From assembly GCA_903813345.2 (NCBI GenBank), contig CAIIXF020000007.1, positions 10,049,730-10,113,729 on the forward strand: a stretch of 64,000 bases of DNA, written 5' to 3'. The DNA comes from Owenia fusiformis. Taxonomy: Eukaryota; Annelida; Polychaeta; Sabellida; Oweniidae. A model generated the notes under the pieces. The model was not told where the DNA came from and searched no databases. It was given only the letters and a program-made list of their open reading frames with translations. Positions within the stretch are counted from its first letter, which is position 1. Each line of letters opens with the position of its first letter. The position numbers and the translations under genes were made by a program. Positions 43,229-55,414 of this stretch are shown here, in pieces.

Positions 43229-44100
43229 TAGGAACGTGTAATAGAAATAGCTATGTATATATATTACATTCCATACTTAATAATGGCAGTATACGAGTAG
43301 AAAGAAACCAAGAGATAGCTGGGTATCTGTAGGGCTCATAATATGCAAAGAGATTTGAATTTTAACTGTCTTAGATGTGTGCAAATGTGTGCATTTATTT
43401 CAATGTATGCTCATATGAAGTCTCAATTTTGCCAAGTTAGGAACTTACTGTACATGTCTCTGCATGGAGTTATATGGTAACCAAGTTGTGTTCATGCATA
43501 TGTTCTAGCTCTAGTAAATGTACCAGTGCAATTTCTATGTACTGTCAGCTCGATGAAGTCATTTTGATGTTTTCTTGTCAAAGATCGTGTAAATGCAGAA
43601 CAGTTACAATCAGTAAGAACAAATCGATATTTGACTCCGTATATGGTAAAGCACTTGTAATTTTTTACCAAATAAGGATATATTGGTACAATTATGTGAC
43701 AGTGTCTCTTGCTATAATGTCTCCTTGTTGATTGGTTAATGCATCACCATGGGAACTGCCATTGCAGTTTGAAAATTTCTTCAAAATACATTATCATACG
43801 ACTACTTAATATGAAAATATGTGGATATTAACTCTATTTTGTAATGTTTTAAGAATATATAAAGCAGAAAATGAAATATGTGTACACCTTGCATTGTATG
43901 AGGTCTAAGAAGAATATGGGAAACTATTATGTATCATCATCCTGGTGTTTGATTTCTCAGGTCATCCCTTATATTATCTATTGTGAATGTGAGGTATCCA
44001 TGACGATATTTTTCGATTAACACTTGCATTTGTTTTCTGTCTTTATAACCTGAAAATCTAAGCCTTAATCAATAAAATCCTAGGTTGATATATTTGTTAA
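43229..44100 (+). other. Likely 3' UTR of the SAM isoform
   Basis: AT-rich sequence after the stop. The first AATAAA noticed is at 44071-44076; another lies at 46149-46154, so a longer 3' UTR is possible. Confidence 0.45.
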
Positions 44101-46234
44101 TATTAACTTTATTATGTATTTATAAAATGTATCTCTTTCTGTATGGGTGATAATGACTGGTGTAAGTTGTTCAAGAAATTCCTGAAATATATGAGTTTCA
44201 AATATATGAGTTTCAAAGTTGACCTTCATGTTGTTCAGGAACTGTTATCAGAAGTCATAATTTAATGAAGTTTGATAACAAAATTGTTTACCCAGTTATT
44301 CCTATTTTATGAATGAGGAAGTTGAATTGTGCATTTAATTTCAATCAATAATAATGGGTCTCTGATATTCATTGTGTTACCATGGTAACAATAGGCATGT
44401 AGAATCACAAATAGAGATATTTAATATATAATGTATACATTTAGTAGATGAAACAGTTTAGATGCAATAATATGTATATACATATATATAAATGCTGTAG
44501 TATAATATACATATTGAAAATAAGTGTAACTTCAATGAAAGATTTGACACAAAGTTAGCATTTTATAAGGATTTATACACATACATAGTAGTTGAATTTA
44601 TACATGGGTATGTAGCATTGTACATTCAGAAGCAAAGATTAACATTAAAATGGACTGAGTTCAAACACAATATTTTGGTATACAACATATACATGTATAT
44701 GGTGCAATGTGTTAGATTTCTTGAAATGTGCACCATTTATTATTTGGGTGCATTATCTGTCTATTTAGGGTGCTTTTCCATTAATGCCTGTATGTGCCTT
44801 GTTTGTTTTGATTATTAGAAGAATTTTTATGGAAAATTATTTCAAGATTGACCTTGAGGTTCGTCTAGTTGCTTTTCAGCTGAATGTTACATAGATTTTT
44901 CAGTCTCTTAATTTTTGTCTTTATGTGATGCTTTCCTTTGGTATATGTGTTTTATAAATGGTACTATAGTTTGATATGAAAACATGGGATGCTTGTAAAC
45001 TCATAATTGATTTAGAGTACATTCAACTGCTGTACAATACATTCAACAGCTGTGCAGTTGTACAGTATGTGTAATGTGGTTATCAAATATTTTGCATCAT
45101 TATCTACATACATTCATTTTCAACATTTGCAAGTTGATTTTGCCAAGTGTCACGCATATACAACATATAAGTACATATGGCATCTTAGGAAAACAAGAGA
45201 AACATGTACCCATATCCATTGTAATATTGATGTTGCTATATTTGTGTGGCCATTAAATATTTTTTGTTACATCAACAATTCTTTCATTTTATTTTATATT
45301 TTGTCAGCTGTTAATGTTGTCGCTGCATGTGAAATTATAGGGTAATATGAGAAATGTGTCGTTTTGAATAATGAGAATACCCAGTGTGACTTTGTGTTCA
45401 ACAATCATGAATATACTGTAAGGCAACTTACAGTGGCGCAATCAAATATAATGTTAATATAACTCACTGTCAAAAATGCAATTTCATTTCCCTCCCTTGC
45501 AGAAAAGTTCATGTGTACCATATTGTATTCCACAATTTGATTATTGTATGATTTCTTAGGGATATCATTTTTATTCACTTCAGTTAGTTAAAAAATGTAG
45601 CATTGTGAAACGTTATTGCAAATATATTGAACATGTTTATCCTATGGTGAATAAAATTGATATTGCGAATTTCTACAAGATGTTTTTTTCTGCACAGAAA
45701 GGGAAATCAAAAAATCACTCCCAAATGTTATCACATATTTTATATCACTATATCCTCATAACGTCTATACAAACTAAGCTTGTTCATGTTGTACCTTCCA
45801 AAAGTTGATCATATTCATGATTTCAGGAAAGTCAGTTTCAGATTTTGTGTAAAATATTCATTCTAAATCCACTCAAACCTAAAACAATCTACCGTATGAA
45901 AAGCTGAAACTAATGGTGAATATTGTATGAATGGTAGAAAATAACTGTAATCATTAAAGAAACACTTCGATTGACAGTTGTTCCAAACTGGATTTAAAGA
46001 GAAACATGAAAATGATCAACCTTTCGAATGGATTGTAAACTGTGACAATTTCATTTTAGTTGACAGTTTTATATCCAGTAATGGCTAATGTCTTTACGTT
46101 GCTGAGTGATACAAATAACTCTCACTGCAATGTGCAAGAATATTTCTGAATAAAATATTTATACAAAATATTATAAAAAATATAATAAACATGTTTTATG
46201 TTATGTTCATCACACCTTCAATCAGATGGAAGTC

Positions 46235-46377
46235 CAGTAAAACCTGTTTAGATCCGAACACCTGTCTTACTTGAACACCTCTCAATGTGAACTGCCATAG
46301 ACTCATGTTAAAAAACGTTGAAATGTGGACACCTGTCAATCTGAACACTTAGCATTTGGATTACACAGGTTTTCCTG
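46235..46377. mobile_element. 143-bp MITE with CAGTAAAACCTGT termini
   Basis: Left CAGTAAAACCTGTTTAG, right ACACAGGTTTTCCTG, with internal GAACACCT repeats as in the sister copies at 1016 and 16262. The target duplication is not preserved. Confidence 0.55.
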
Positions 46378-47087
46378 GCTGTGTTATCATTCATCTTGGT
46401 GAACCCATTAAAAAGACTCTATTCCTGCGAATAACCTCTAAAGGCCTCAATGCATACAATGATTTGCTTCTATTTTTCCCACAACCCCAGTTGAGTATAT
46501 TATCCTTAATAAATAAAAAAGTACTTTGTATATATTTATCTAATTTGCTGTTGAATCAATGCTGTGATGTACTTCTTATGTTTGAGGTTACGGAATATAG
46601 ACTTACATAACCTATTAGTGGACTGACACTCTAGTCCAGGATGAAAATGTCACCTAAATTAATGTGTTTGAACAACACAGTTGAACCAGCATTCAAAAAC
46701 CTTTCATTTTCTCAAAAGTTGATTAAGGTGATTGGCACATTCTAATCATTTCCCAAGACACAGTTAATAACATGTGTGATTTCCAGGCAGAGGTTTTGAT
46801 TACAAGGTGGTAGGTAGTATTATATATGATTTTTAACTTCTCCATGCAATGGTTACAGAAAAACCTTAAAAATGAACGGTTTCATTATCCTCATCAATAC
46901 ACCAATTGTTAATGATTATTTAGCATTTTTAATCATTACTCTTTGTGCTTTCAATCCATTTTATCTGTATATGTTGAAACAATTGTCCAATGGGACAGCT
47001 GGGAAATCAAATAATTGTAAATTATACAAAGAAAATCCATTGATATAAATTAACAATATTGGTGTTATCATCCAATTGGGAACCAAC

Positions 47088-47310
47088 AAGTGGGGGCCAA
47101 AATTTCAATTTCAATCTGGGGGGGGGTAGCCCAGGGCCCCCCTCCCCCTTTACCTAGATCCGTCAGTGGGTACTGTATGGTACCATGAAATATGATACTG
47201 TACACTTAAACGGTACCAAATGGTACTGTTAACACTGTACTGCACTATACTCAAATGGTACCATATGGTACCATACTCTTAAAATGTACCATAGGGTACC
47301 GTGATAATGC
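47088..47310 (+). repeat. G-rich interspersed repeat plus GGTACC-rich simple sequence
   Basis: 47088-47170 opens GGGAACCAACAAG and ends GATCCGTCAGTGGG, with runs of G and C between. A second copy with the same opening and a GGATCTGCCAGTGGG end lies at 50749-50862. Next to it, 47170-47310 is a cryptic repeat of ATGGTACCAT-type palindromes. Confidence 0.55.
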
Positions 47311-48154
47311 ATATTGGGGTGTATCATAAAAAATATAATTGCTTTAGATCCATCCCTCAAATGAAAATGAAACTGATATACAACCAAAATGATACACACA
47401 AAAACTAAGGATGAAACGAAAGTAAAACGGATGACAGGTCCCCGACCCAGCCATAAATATTGAACCAGAAAACGAAAGTGAAACAGTGACAGGTCCCCAC
47501 ATTTTTCACTATGACAAGAAGCTATAGTTTATTTTGATTCCTAATTTGAGCAATATTATACAGATTTTCATAGCTAAAACATAGGTATAATTAAGTGATT
47601 TATAATTTTATATTGTTGTGGATAAAACAATGATAATATCCAAGTATATTTGAAATATCATAGATATGTTATTTCTTGTCATGGTAGTAAAGATTGACCT
47701 GTTTTCAAAAAGCGTCAATTTTCAGGTGAGTTTTACCTTAATTATTCTTTTAAATCAACCTACATTGATATGATATGTGGTTGCATGGTAAATGTTACTA
47801 CTTGTGAAGTATTAATATGCAAAGAATATTGTAATCGGTGTTTGGATTGCAGAGAAATCGAGGTGAACTTGTTCAAAATTTTGAAATAATTTCAAAGATG
47901 TCGCTTCCGGGTGTTTTGGCACCTGTGGAATTTCAATATTTTCCAACCATATTTCCAAATTATGATTATTTTATCTTCGAAAAATTTGTTTAGAAGTAGT
48001 AGTTGTAAATTTCTATTAGATTCCCTATCACAAGTGAGTTTTCACTCTTAGATGGGGTTTTGAGATTGAATTGCATCAAGTCGAAATTATCGGGCTCAGC
48101 ATTGGTTCTATCTCAGCTGCCTCTAGTCAGATTGACTGACAAAGCAACCTTTTT

Positions 48155-48245
48155 GGGGTTGGCAGAGAGGGCTTGAGCGCCGGCACATTTGAGTCAGGTG
48201 ATTTGACGCCGTAACCATGAGGTTGCGAGTTCGAGATGCATGTGC
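48155..48245 (+). mobile_element. tRNA-derived SINE-like unit
   Basis: GGCAGAGAGGGCTTGAGCGC (A-box-like, 48161-48180) and GAGTTCGAGATGC (B-box-like, 48227-48239) are about 65 bp apart, the spacing of a tRNA with a long variable arm such as Leu or Ser. The cloverleaf stems are not convincingly paired, so a SINE head or decayed tRNA pseudogene is likelier than a functional tRNA. Confidence 0.4.
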
Positions 48246-50748
48246 TCCTTGTGTTTATTCATCAGTAAACTTTTTTTATGAAGCCTCCCACAAAGTGGGC
48301 AGATCTTTTCGTACTATGGATTGGGTTTGCATCATTCACGTGACTTCTGCTTCCTTGAGCCCCGCCTTTATTATCTTATATGACAATTCAATTACTCAGA
48401 TGCAAGTAAGTAGTTACCAGTTCCGCCACCAGGCGGCTGATTCGGGGGAAATAACAGGGTATTAAAAAATCCCCTTCAACTTGAATATTCATCAGTTTTA
48501 GTGGTTCACTTTTCATATTACCCTTATGTATGTGATAGTTATACAGATGAAAATATGTCCAGTAAAAGAAAATATTATCTGCCCAACACAAGAAAAGATA
48601 TCTCACTTTTTGTGGTTTTACAACATGGGGTCTATGGGGAATCTCCCTGACCTAGAAGTCACATTTTCAAAGAAAATTTAATTTGATAAGTTGATAAACT
48701 CTTTTCAAAACCACATTTCTTGATTTAATTTTACATGTAGATTCCAAATATGACATCAATTTGACTGAATTGTGAATTTTTAATGACGTATATCTAGATT
48801 ATTTCTACTCGCATCTAGGATATTCATCAAGGGGGCCCCATCAGGGCGACTATCAAGTCATCATATACTATGATTGTGATTCGAAGATATGACGTATCAC
48901 ATCAACTAAGACATCAGTCACATAGTGCCCCATCAGCAACTAAACATACAAGCAATGTCAATGTCACATATATGACTGTTGATTCCATATAAATCTGTGA
49001 TGTCATTAATGTTTCCTAACCAGCATTTGGTTTTTATTGGCTATAAAAGGACCAAACAGAGCAGTATTAAAAATATTGTGACAAAATTTGAATCTTATTC
49101 TGAGAAAGATGATCCCTGTTTTCTTGTTAAATATGTCTAAGGTTATCCCAAAGATTTAGTATTAGTAATGGTATCTCAAATAAGTATCTCATATTAGTGG
49201 TGCAGTTCATATATACCAAGTATGCAGCAATTTGCACTGTACTGTATATATTAGTCTGATTGCATATTAGATGGGAAATTAAAATTTTGGTTGCCGAAAT
49301 CTTGTATTTATTGAGAATTCCCTTACCTTTATGTGGAGAGGATAATATGTCTATCTTGTATCAGTTTAGAAAAAACATTTGTTATTTCATTTTGGTTTAA
49401 CCCTAGCCCATTTAATTAACATGGTCTAAAAATGTTGATTTTACTTCCATTCGAATATCTCAAAATTCAACATTCTTCATGTCTAAAGAAATCAGTTGCA
49501 TTCTTTCCCTATTGCAACGAACCTTGTTATTGACTGTTGGCTTTTGGACTGCATCACTTATTACCAGCATAAGCTATTTTCAGTAACTAAGTAACCTAAC
49601 AAGCACAAAAATCTAATAAGCACACGATGATGTCTGTAATAGAGTAAAAATGGGATATTAATGAAGAAAATTGAGTAAACAGAAACTCAGTATAGCTTGG
49701 TTAAGTCATCAAGTTTTTACAAATTTATTTTCTCAAAAATGAAAAATTAAAGATGAGACATTTCACTTCTATTTATTTAGAGTGAAGGGGTTACTTAACC
49801 TCGAAAGTATTTTGGTTGGGGAAAACCATCACTTTAAACTAATGAATGTTTTTGTAACATGTGATATTTGGGTAATGGGGTGAATCAGCGTGAATGAAGG
49901 AGATAGTATAGTATCAATACACGCAATCATCTTGGGAAATAAATTGGCCAATTGGGTAAAGCATCAGAACCAGAGAGTACTTTATAGAATATCGTAGATT
50001 AGAACTCCTGATTTAAACTGTGGAGATAAAGATCTATGATGATTGAATTATATGAGTAGGAATTCATTATGTCTCAGGAGATTTATCAGAATTTGTGATA
50101 ACCAGCAAAATTCCTTAAAACAGGCAACTTTGGTAAAAAAGAACAAGAGAAAATTACCATTACCTGCTCCTTTACATAATATTGAAACCAATCCCTATAA
50201 AAAGGGGGAGAAGAGCAGATCAGAAGAATATCAAGCAATCATTTCAGGGAAAGTATTTTTTTGATGGGGTAGGTTGACTTCCCATGATGCTTACTCCATT
50301 GTCTGACAGATTTTTAATAAACTCTGACACAAACTGAATTGGTACATCTCATCGCAAAATACATTACTTAATAATCCTTTCCATCATGAAAAGCATGTTA
50401 TGGTCGACATCCCTCATAATTTACTTTCATTTCATTGTTGTGATAGAAGTTCAAACATTTAAATGATACACGACTCAGCCCTGGGGATGGGGGTCGTGTT
50501 TGGAAATATGTTCAAATATTGAGAGTGACATTTCGTCATTGAAATTTCATGATTATGATATCATTGGTTAAGGTTTATTTGGTTTAGTTTTGTGGGCATC
50601 TTGCGGTAGGATTTCGGAGTTAGGCATCTGTAACAAATATTAGGTGGTAATATTTTATATGTTAATGCCTTGTACAAGAAACTATTTTGTCTTATAAGTT
50701 GCCTGAACAGTCTCACATTGCATCAATTGGATTCAGGGGAGGATCTGG

Positions 50749-50862
50749 GAACCAACAAGGGGGCAGCCAAAGTTCAAGTCAGAGAAAACAACTGCCGTGC
50801 TCGCGCCAAATTTTGAAATTTTGAGGCCCAAAAAAGGGCCCCCCCTGGGTGGATCTGCCAGT
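50749..50862 (+). repeat. Second copy of the G-rich interspersed repeat
   Basis: Starts GGGAACCAACAAGGGGGCAG and ends GGATCTGCCAGTGGG, matching the copy near 47088 at both ends with a different middle. The family was not recognised. Confidence 0.5.
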
Positions 50863-51329
50863 GGGATAAAGTATACATTTTCTATTCAGCACCAGACTTT
50901 GAATCCAATCAAATTAATCCTTTCCTTAACTATGTAGTCATGAGATCATAAGATGACTCATTAATTTCTGGTATGCTATCTGTATTCATGACACATTCTT
51001 AAGTTTACTTTTGTTAATGATATACTTTGAACAAGTTAAAGTATTGTATTTTCATATGAAATTGCATATTCCAAACTCCCTCACAGATTTTGCTACACCT
51101 AGTACTTTGGAGATCAAAGCCTTCTGGGAAGATGTATTTTCCAATGACATGTAATTATCATCTTGATTAATGTCTTGTTTATCTCCAACCATAGTGCATA
51201 TTTTCCTACCAATGAGTCAATTCATTTACCGTATTTGCCGTAATTGGCGCCCATGTTCCTATTAGCGCCCACCCAGACTTTTGGAGGCCCGAGGGTGAGT
51301 CCCTGGTTGAAGAATCAACGATCATTGTG

Positions 51330-52913
51330 CAGTACTGTCAACCCCTAAAGATTTTCTCGCGGGACAGATTTTTTAGACCCAGTGCCCAAAATTCGCGGGA
51401 TTTTGCGGGACATCTACTAAATTCGCGGGATTTCGCGGGACATTTAAGGGATTTGCGTGATTGCGCTAATAGGCCAACTTTTTTTCTCAAATTCGCGGGA
51501 TTTCACGGGACCATTCGAGGGACAAACACCCTAATTGCGAGATAGTTAACAGGTTTAACGCCAAAAACTTGATAGAGGGACAGATTTTTTAGACAAAGTG
51601 CCCTAAATTTGCGGGATTTCGCGGGACATTTACCTAAATTTGCAGGATGTCCCGGGACATTCAAGGATTTGCGTGATTGGGACTAATGTAAAAGCGTGTA
51701 AAAGTACTTAAATCAAACTTTTAAATACTGATTAATCAAATACAATGCACCGTTGTATTGTAACTTAAATAAACGTCAACACAATTTCACAAAATACGTA
51801 TAGGAATAGTATTAAACTTTATTGTAATTTTTCAAAAGCAAAAACCATGCTTCAGGTGTGAGTACCGTAATCTAACACGAAATTCAAAAATTCGGAACAA
51901 TACTTTGCATTTCTGGCGTCGTGAACAACTATGAAACGCTTACCCCCATAATGTTATATATTAAAATGTACCTATTCATATACTGTAGGCATTTTCTTTC
52001 AATTGAAAGCCCATGATATAGGGGTTCGATTAATCTACATCAAATTATAGGGAATGGGGTTACTTTTCTAGATAGGGTTTGTAGAAAAAACCGGGTACCG
52101 GGTAGTAAATCGTCCATGCTGGGTTCAAACTTGGTACCCGGTCGACGAAATATACGAATATACAACATAATTAGATCATTAGAAAACGTGTAAGTTTTGT
52201 TTTGAATTTACAAAAATGTATGTAACTTCCTTCAAAATTGAGCTAGAAGCTTCAAAGAAAAAGCATTTTAAGGCTCTTTTCGTCCTCTATCACCATGGTC
52301 ATATTTCCATTGGTAATGAAGGGGGGGGGGAGGAAGAAAAGAGCCTTAAATTTGCTTTTTATTTGAAGCTTCTAGCTCAATTTTGAAGGATACATACATT
52401 TTTGTGAATTCAAAACAAATCTTACACGTTTTCTCATAATCTAATTATGTTATATATTCGTATTTTTCGTTTTTTGGGTACCCGTTTTTTGACCGGGTAC
52501 CGGGTACCAAGTTTGAACCCAGCATGGAGGATTTACTACCCGGTACCCGGTTTTTCTACAAACCCTTTCTAGATATCAGCGTCCATTTATTGTAACTCTC
52601 TTATTTTTGACCTACATCCCTATTTTCGTAATTAAAATGAAAGTTGAACCCTTCCTCTTTATTTTGATACCAAACAACAGCATGCTAGGTACTTAAAATT
52701 AGGTAAACTTTACTCCTCAAAAATGCAAAAACTTGGCTTCTTATATAAGATAAGATAATCGCAATATAGGGGATTGCAACAATTTCGGAAATTCGCGGAG
52801 GTCAAAACCACATTTGTGGGACTTCGCGGGACATTGCGGGACACGCGAATAAGCCTAATTTTGATCAAATTCGCGGGATAATCCCGCCATTCGCGGGACA
52901 CTTGACAGCTCTG
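51330..52913. mobile_element. hAT-like element with CGCGGGA repeats, second level of the nest
   Basis: Ends CAGTACTGTCAA and, complemented, CAGAGCTGTCAA; the flanks share ATTGTG (51324-51329 and 52914-52919), so the expected 8-bp duplication is only partly preserved. Subterminal repeats of the kind AATTCGCGGGATTTCGCGGG occur at both ends in opposite orientation. It is itself interrupted at 52075-52565. Confidence 0.55.
52075..52565. mobile_element. Small foldback (MULE-like) element, innermost of the nest
   Basis: A 491-bp near-perfect palindrome. Ends GGGTTTGTAGAAAAA and its complement; perfect 10-bp target duplication TTTCTAGATA (52065-52074, 52566-52575). Arms carry repeated CCGGGTACCGGGTA; the spacer near 52320 is a run of G. 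The GGG termini and 10-bp duplication parallel the 3.9-kb foldback at 24991, so both may use the same transposase source. Confidence 0.82.
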
Positions 52914-55037
52914 ATTGTGGTCAAACGTAAGAAAACAAGTGGGCGATAATAGGGTCCCGACATGTAATTCCAAAACGAGGCTGAGAAAAAAATTCAGCAG
53001 GTATAAGTCAGTGAAAGTGAAACTCCGGCATCTTTTCTCAGGTGGGACTCATATGGGCGCTAGTAAGGACAACTTTTTGAACTGTTTTGACTTACTTTAA
53101 GCGCCCGGGCGCCTACTACGGCAAATACGGTAAGTTGAACCTCGATGGATCAAGATGTTGTACTAGATAGTGTCAATACCCAGATCATACTGTGCATCCT
53201 TGGCCCAAGAGTAATTCATTGCATTACATGATCTGCTATGAAAGCAATGAAGGACCGATCTTGAAGGATGATACTGTGGGCTGTTCACATTTATCCTTGT
53301 ATCATGACTGTGAGGGGCTTCTCCATACGATATATTGTTTTCATACACATATAGTAGGCCCCTCATTGAGCCATGATATCATGACATTGGTACTATTGTG
53401 TTCATTTTATGGAAGTGTTCGCTTGCAGTGGTGTTTACTGTAGAAATACTATATGGGTTCATTTTAGAGGTGTTTTGACAAGGTGTGTAATTTGACAAAT
53501 ATTGACTTCATATAGTGTACATTCAGTTTATAGAAGTGATCACCGCAGAGAGGTGTTCTTCATTCACTCCCTCTAGAATTCCATTTTCCTGTCTTAATTC
53601 TCAATAAGAAATGCCAAGAAATCCCGCAGAATTGGCCTGTTGCCCTTGCAGAATTCACTAATTTCACTTGCAGAATTCAGCATTTTAACTAGCAGAAAAC
53701 TAGGGAGAGTGTTCATTAAATACTTTATGGCATTCACCTACATAGAAGCAATGAAACTGATGAGTGTCCTAATGTATATTATAATGTCTATGTTATATTA
53801 AGTGATACATCACTCTCATAACCATTTCCTGCCTATTACTGTATCCTGTCATTGAGGCATGAAATAGATTAGATGTACAAGACTGAGATGATTTCATCGC
53901 AAACTAGCAATGCTAATTGTTAATTGTAAGTAAGGTTACATATGCAGAAATGAGGAATAAATGTTGCAGGCTAATTTATTAATTATAACAATATAATTAA
54001 CAATCATGGAAATATAATTAATCAGTGAGTTACCTATAAGTGTATTTATAAATCAATCTCGATTTTTCTGTTTTAGTAAGTTTAGATGGTTAACGAAGTA
54101 AACAGTTACTTGCCATCTCTGCACCTTAAGCTGCCAGTATATTAAGAATCAGATATGATCTCATTTATTATATTTTTATCAGTAACATTTTGAAAAAAGT
54201 TGTGAGAATATGAGAAGTATGCTGATTTAGAACAGCTGTGGGCATAAGGTAAATCAGGAAATAGAAGTAGACTAAATCTACAAAATATATTCATGTACTA
54301 TATATAAAATATTTTTCAAGATAAAACAAGAGATAAATGTGAAGCGTTACTAAACATTACCTACAAGTATATACACACATAGTCAATCTAATAATGAGTA
54401 ACTGTTAAATCAACAATTTCAAATAACTGTTATCTTTGTTGGTAAACACAAGAGAACGAGTATCATTCACCTTATATCTCTCAGTTGTCGAGTTCTTCAA
54501 AATTTTAACGGCCCACACAATCTACTTCGGATAGACTTCTTGTCATTTTATAATCTGATTATTTTATATAAAAATATAAAGATGTCATTTAGGGTTTCAA
54601 TTTTATTTTGCCATTTTGACATTTCTATTAAATATTATCAAATAGCTAAATTATGTTAACTTACTTGAAACTGCATTAGAAATATGTGAAATGTTCAAAT
54701 TATGAAAATATGGTGAGGTTATTAAGATGAAGGTCATATTTCAGGGTCAAGCGTTAAAAGTCTAAGTATTTTGACTGCAACAATTTTTTATATTTTTGGT
54801 ATGTGCCTATAAAAGATAAGGCATTTTTGCAAGTTTTTCATATAATTTCAGTTAATGTTGTGTTTTTCTGTTAATGCAAAATTTAAATCTGATCTTTGGT
54901 TTTCTCTGAATCCAAGGATAGCTTTAAATATACCCTTCCCAATAGCCAGGCTTTGTCTCCCCTCTTAAGTTGTGCATGTCCAATCCAACAAATAACTTTA
55001 CATTCATGTTTGTTGAGATTTGTTTTCATTTCCCTGC

Positions 55038-55133
55038 CCTGTGATAGTCAGAGGCTTTTGTATATAAATGATTTGTGTTTTATAAAAGTGATCACACCCT
55101 GTGATAGTCAGAGGCTCTTTTGTATAAATGATT
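55038..55133 (+). repeat. 60-bp direct duplication
   Basis: CCCTGTGATAGTCAGAGGCT followed by TGTATAAATGATTT-like sequence occurs twice (55038 and 55098). No function seen. Confidence 0.75.
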
Positions 55134-55340
55134 TAACATCAGGGTACTTCTAGGTTAACCAATATTATAATCGGTATTATGTTGTTGACTTTTTAATTAT
55201 GATTTACATCAATGAAATATGTTTTATAAAAGGATGTTGAATAATTGAACATGACAATACAGGCCTTAATGTGCTGGAATCGTCATGCTATATATGTCGT
55301 GTTTCATGTTTTATGATGAATGGTTTGTTTTTTCTTGCAG

Positions 55341-55414
55341 ATAGAGCAGAGTTGATCAAGTTTTCATGCCAAGCAACAGAATGCCTGTGGCTGCAGAGGA
55401 TGATTCTGGGATAG
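55341..55414 (+). CDS. MPP2-like exon with the start codon
   Basis: Acceptor TTTCTTGCAG, donor gtatgt, so at least one non-coding exon lies upstream. ATG at 55366-55368 opens [16 protein letters not shown]; an in-frame TAG at 55342-55344 excludes an upstream start within this exon. The second Met (55381, MPVAA) equals the N-terminus of human MPP2 and could be the true start. Confidence 0.85.

Larger units (their letters stand above)
51229..53130. mobile_element. TA-flanked MITE, outermost of three nested elements
   Basis: Inverted termini CCGTATTTGCCGTA.T.GGCGCCC (about 21 of 23 bp matched between the left end and the complement of the right end), flanked by TA (51227-51228 and 53131-53132). 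About 310 bp belong to this element; the rest is a later insertion at 51330-52913. No coding capacity. Tc1/mariner-type is inferred from the TA target. Confidence 0.65.
44101..55340. other. Apparent intergenic region between neurabin and the MPP2-like gene
   Basis: No convincing exon was found on either strand. Contents are listed separately: a MITE (46235), a pair of G-rich interspersed repeats (47090 and 50750), a tRNA-derived SINE-like unit (48155), a three-level transposon nest (51229-53130) and a local duplication (55038). Because the MPP2-like start exon has an acceptor upstream, its non-coding first exon(s) and promoter probably lie somewhere here. Confidence 0.5.

Noticed and set aside
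44618-45345. Small frames downstream of neurabin at 44.6-45.3 kb
   Set aside because: AT-rich, no splice context, no similarity; probably 3' UTR or intergenic sequence.
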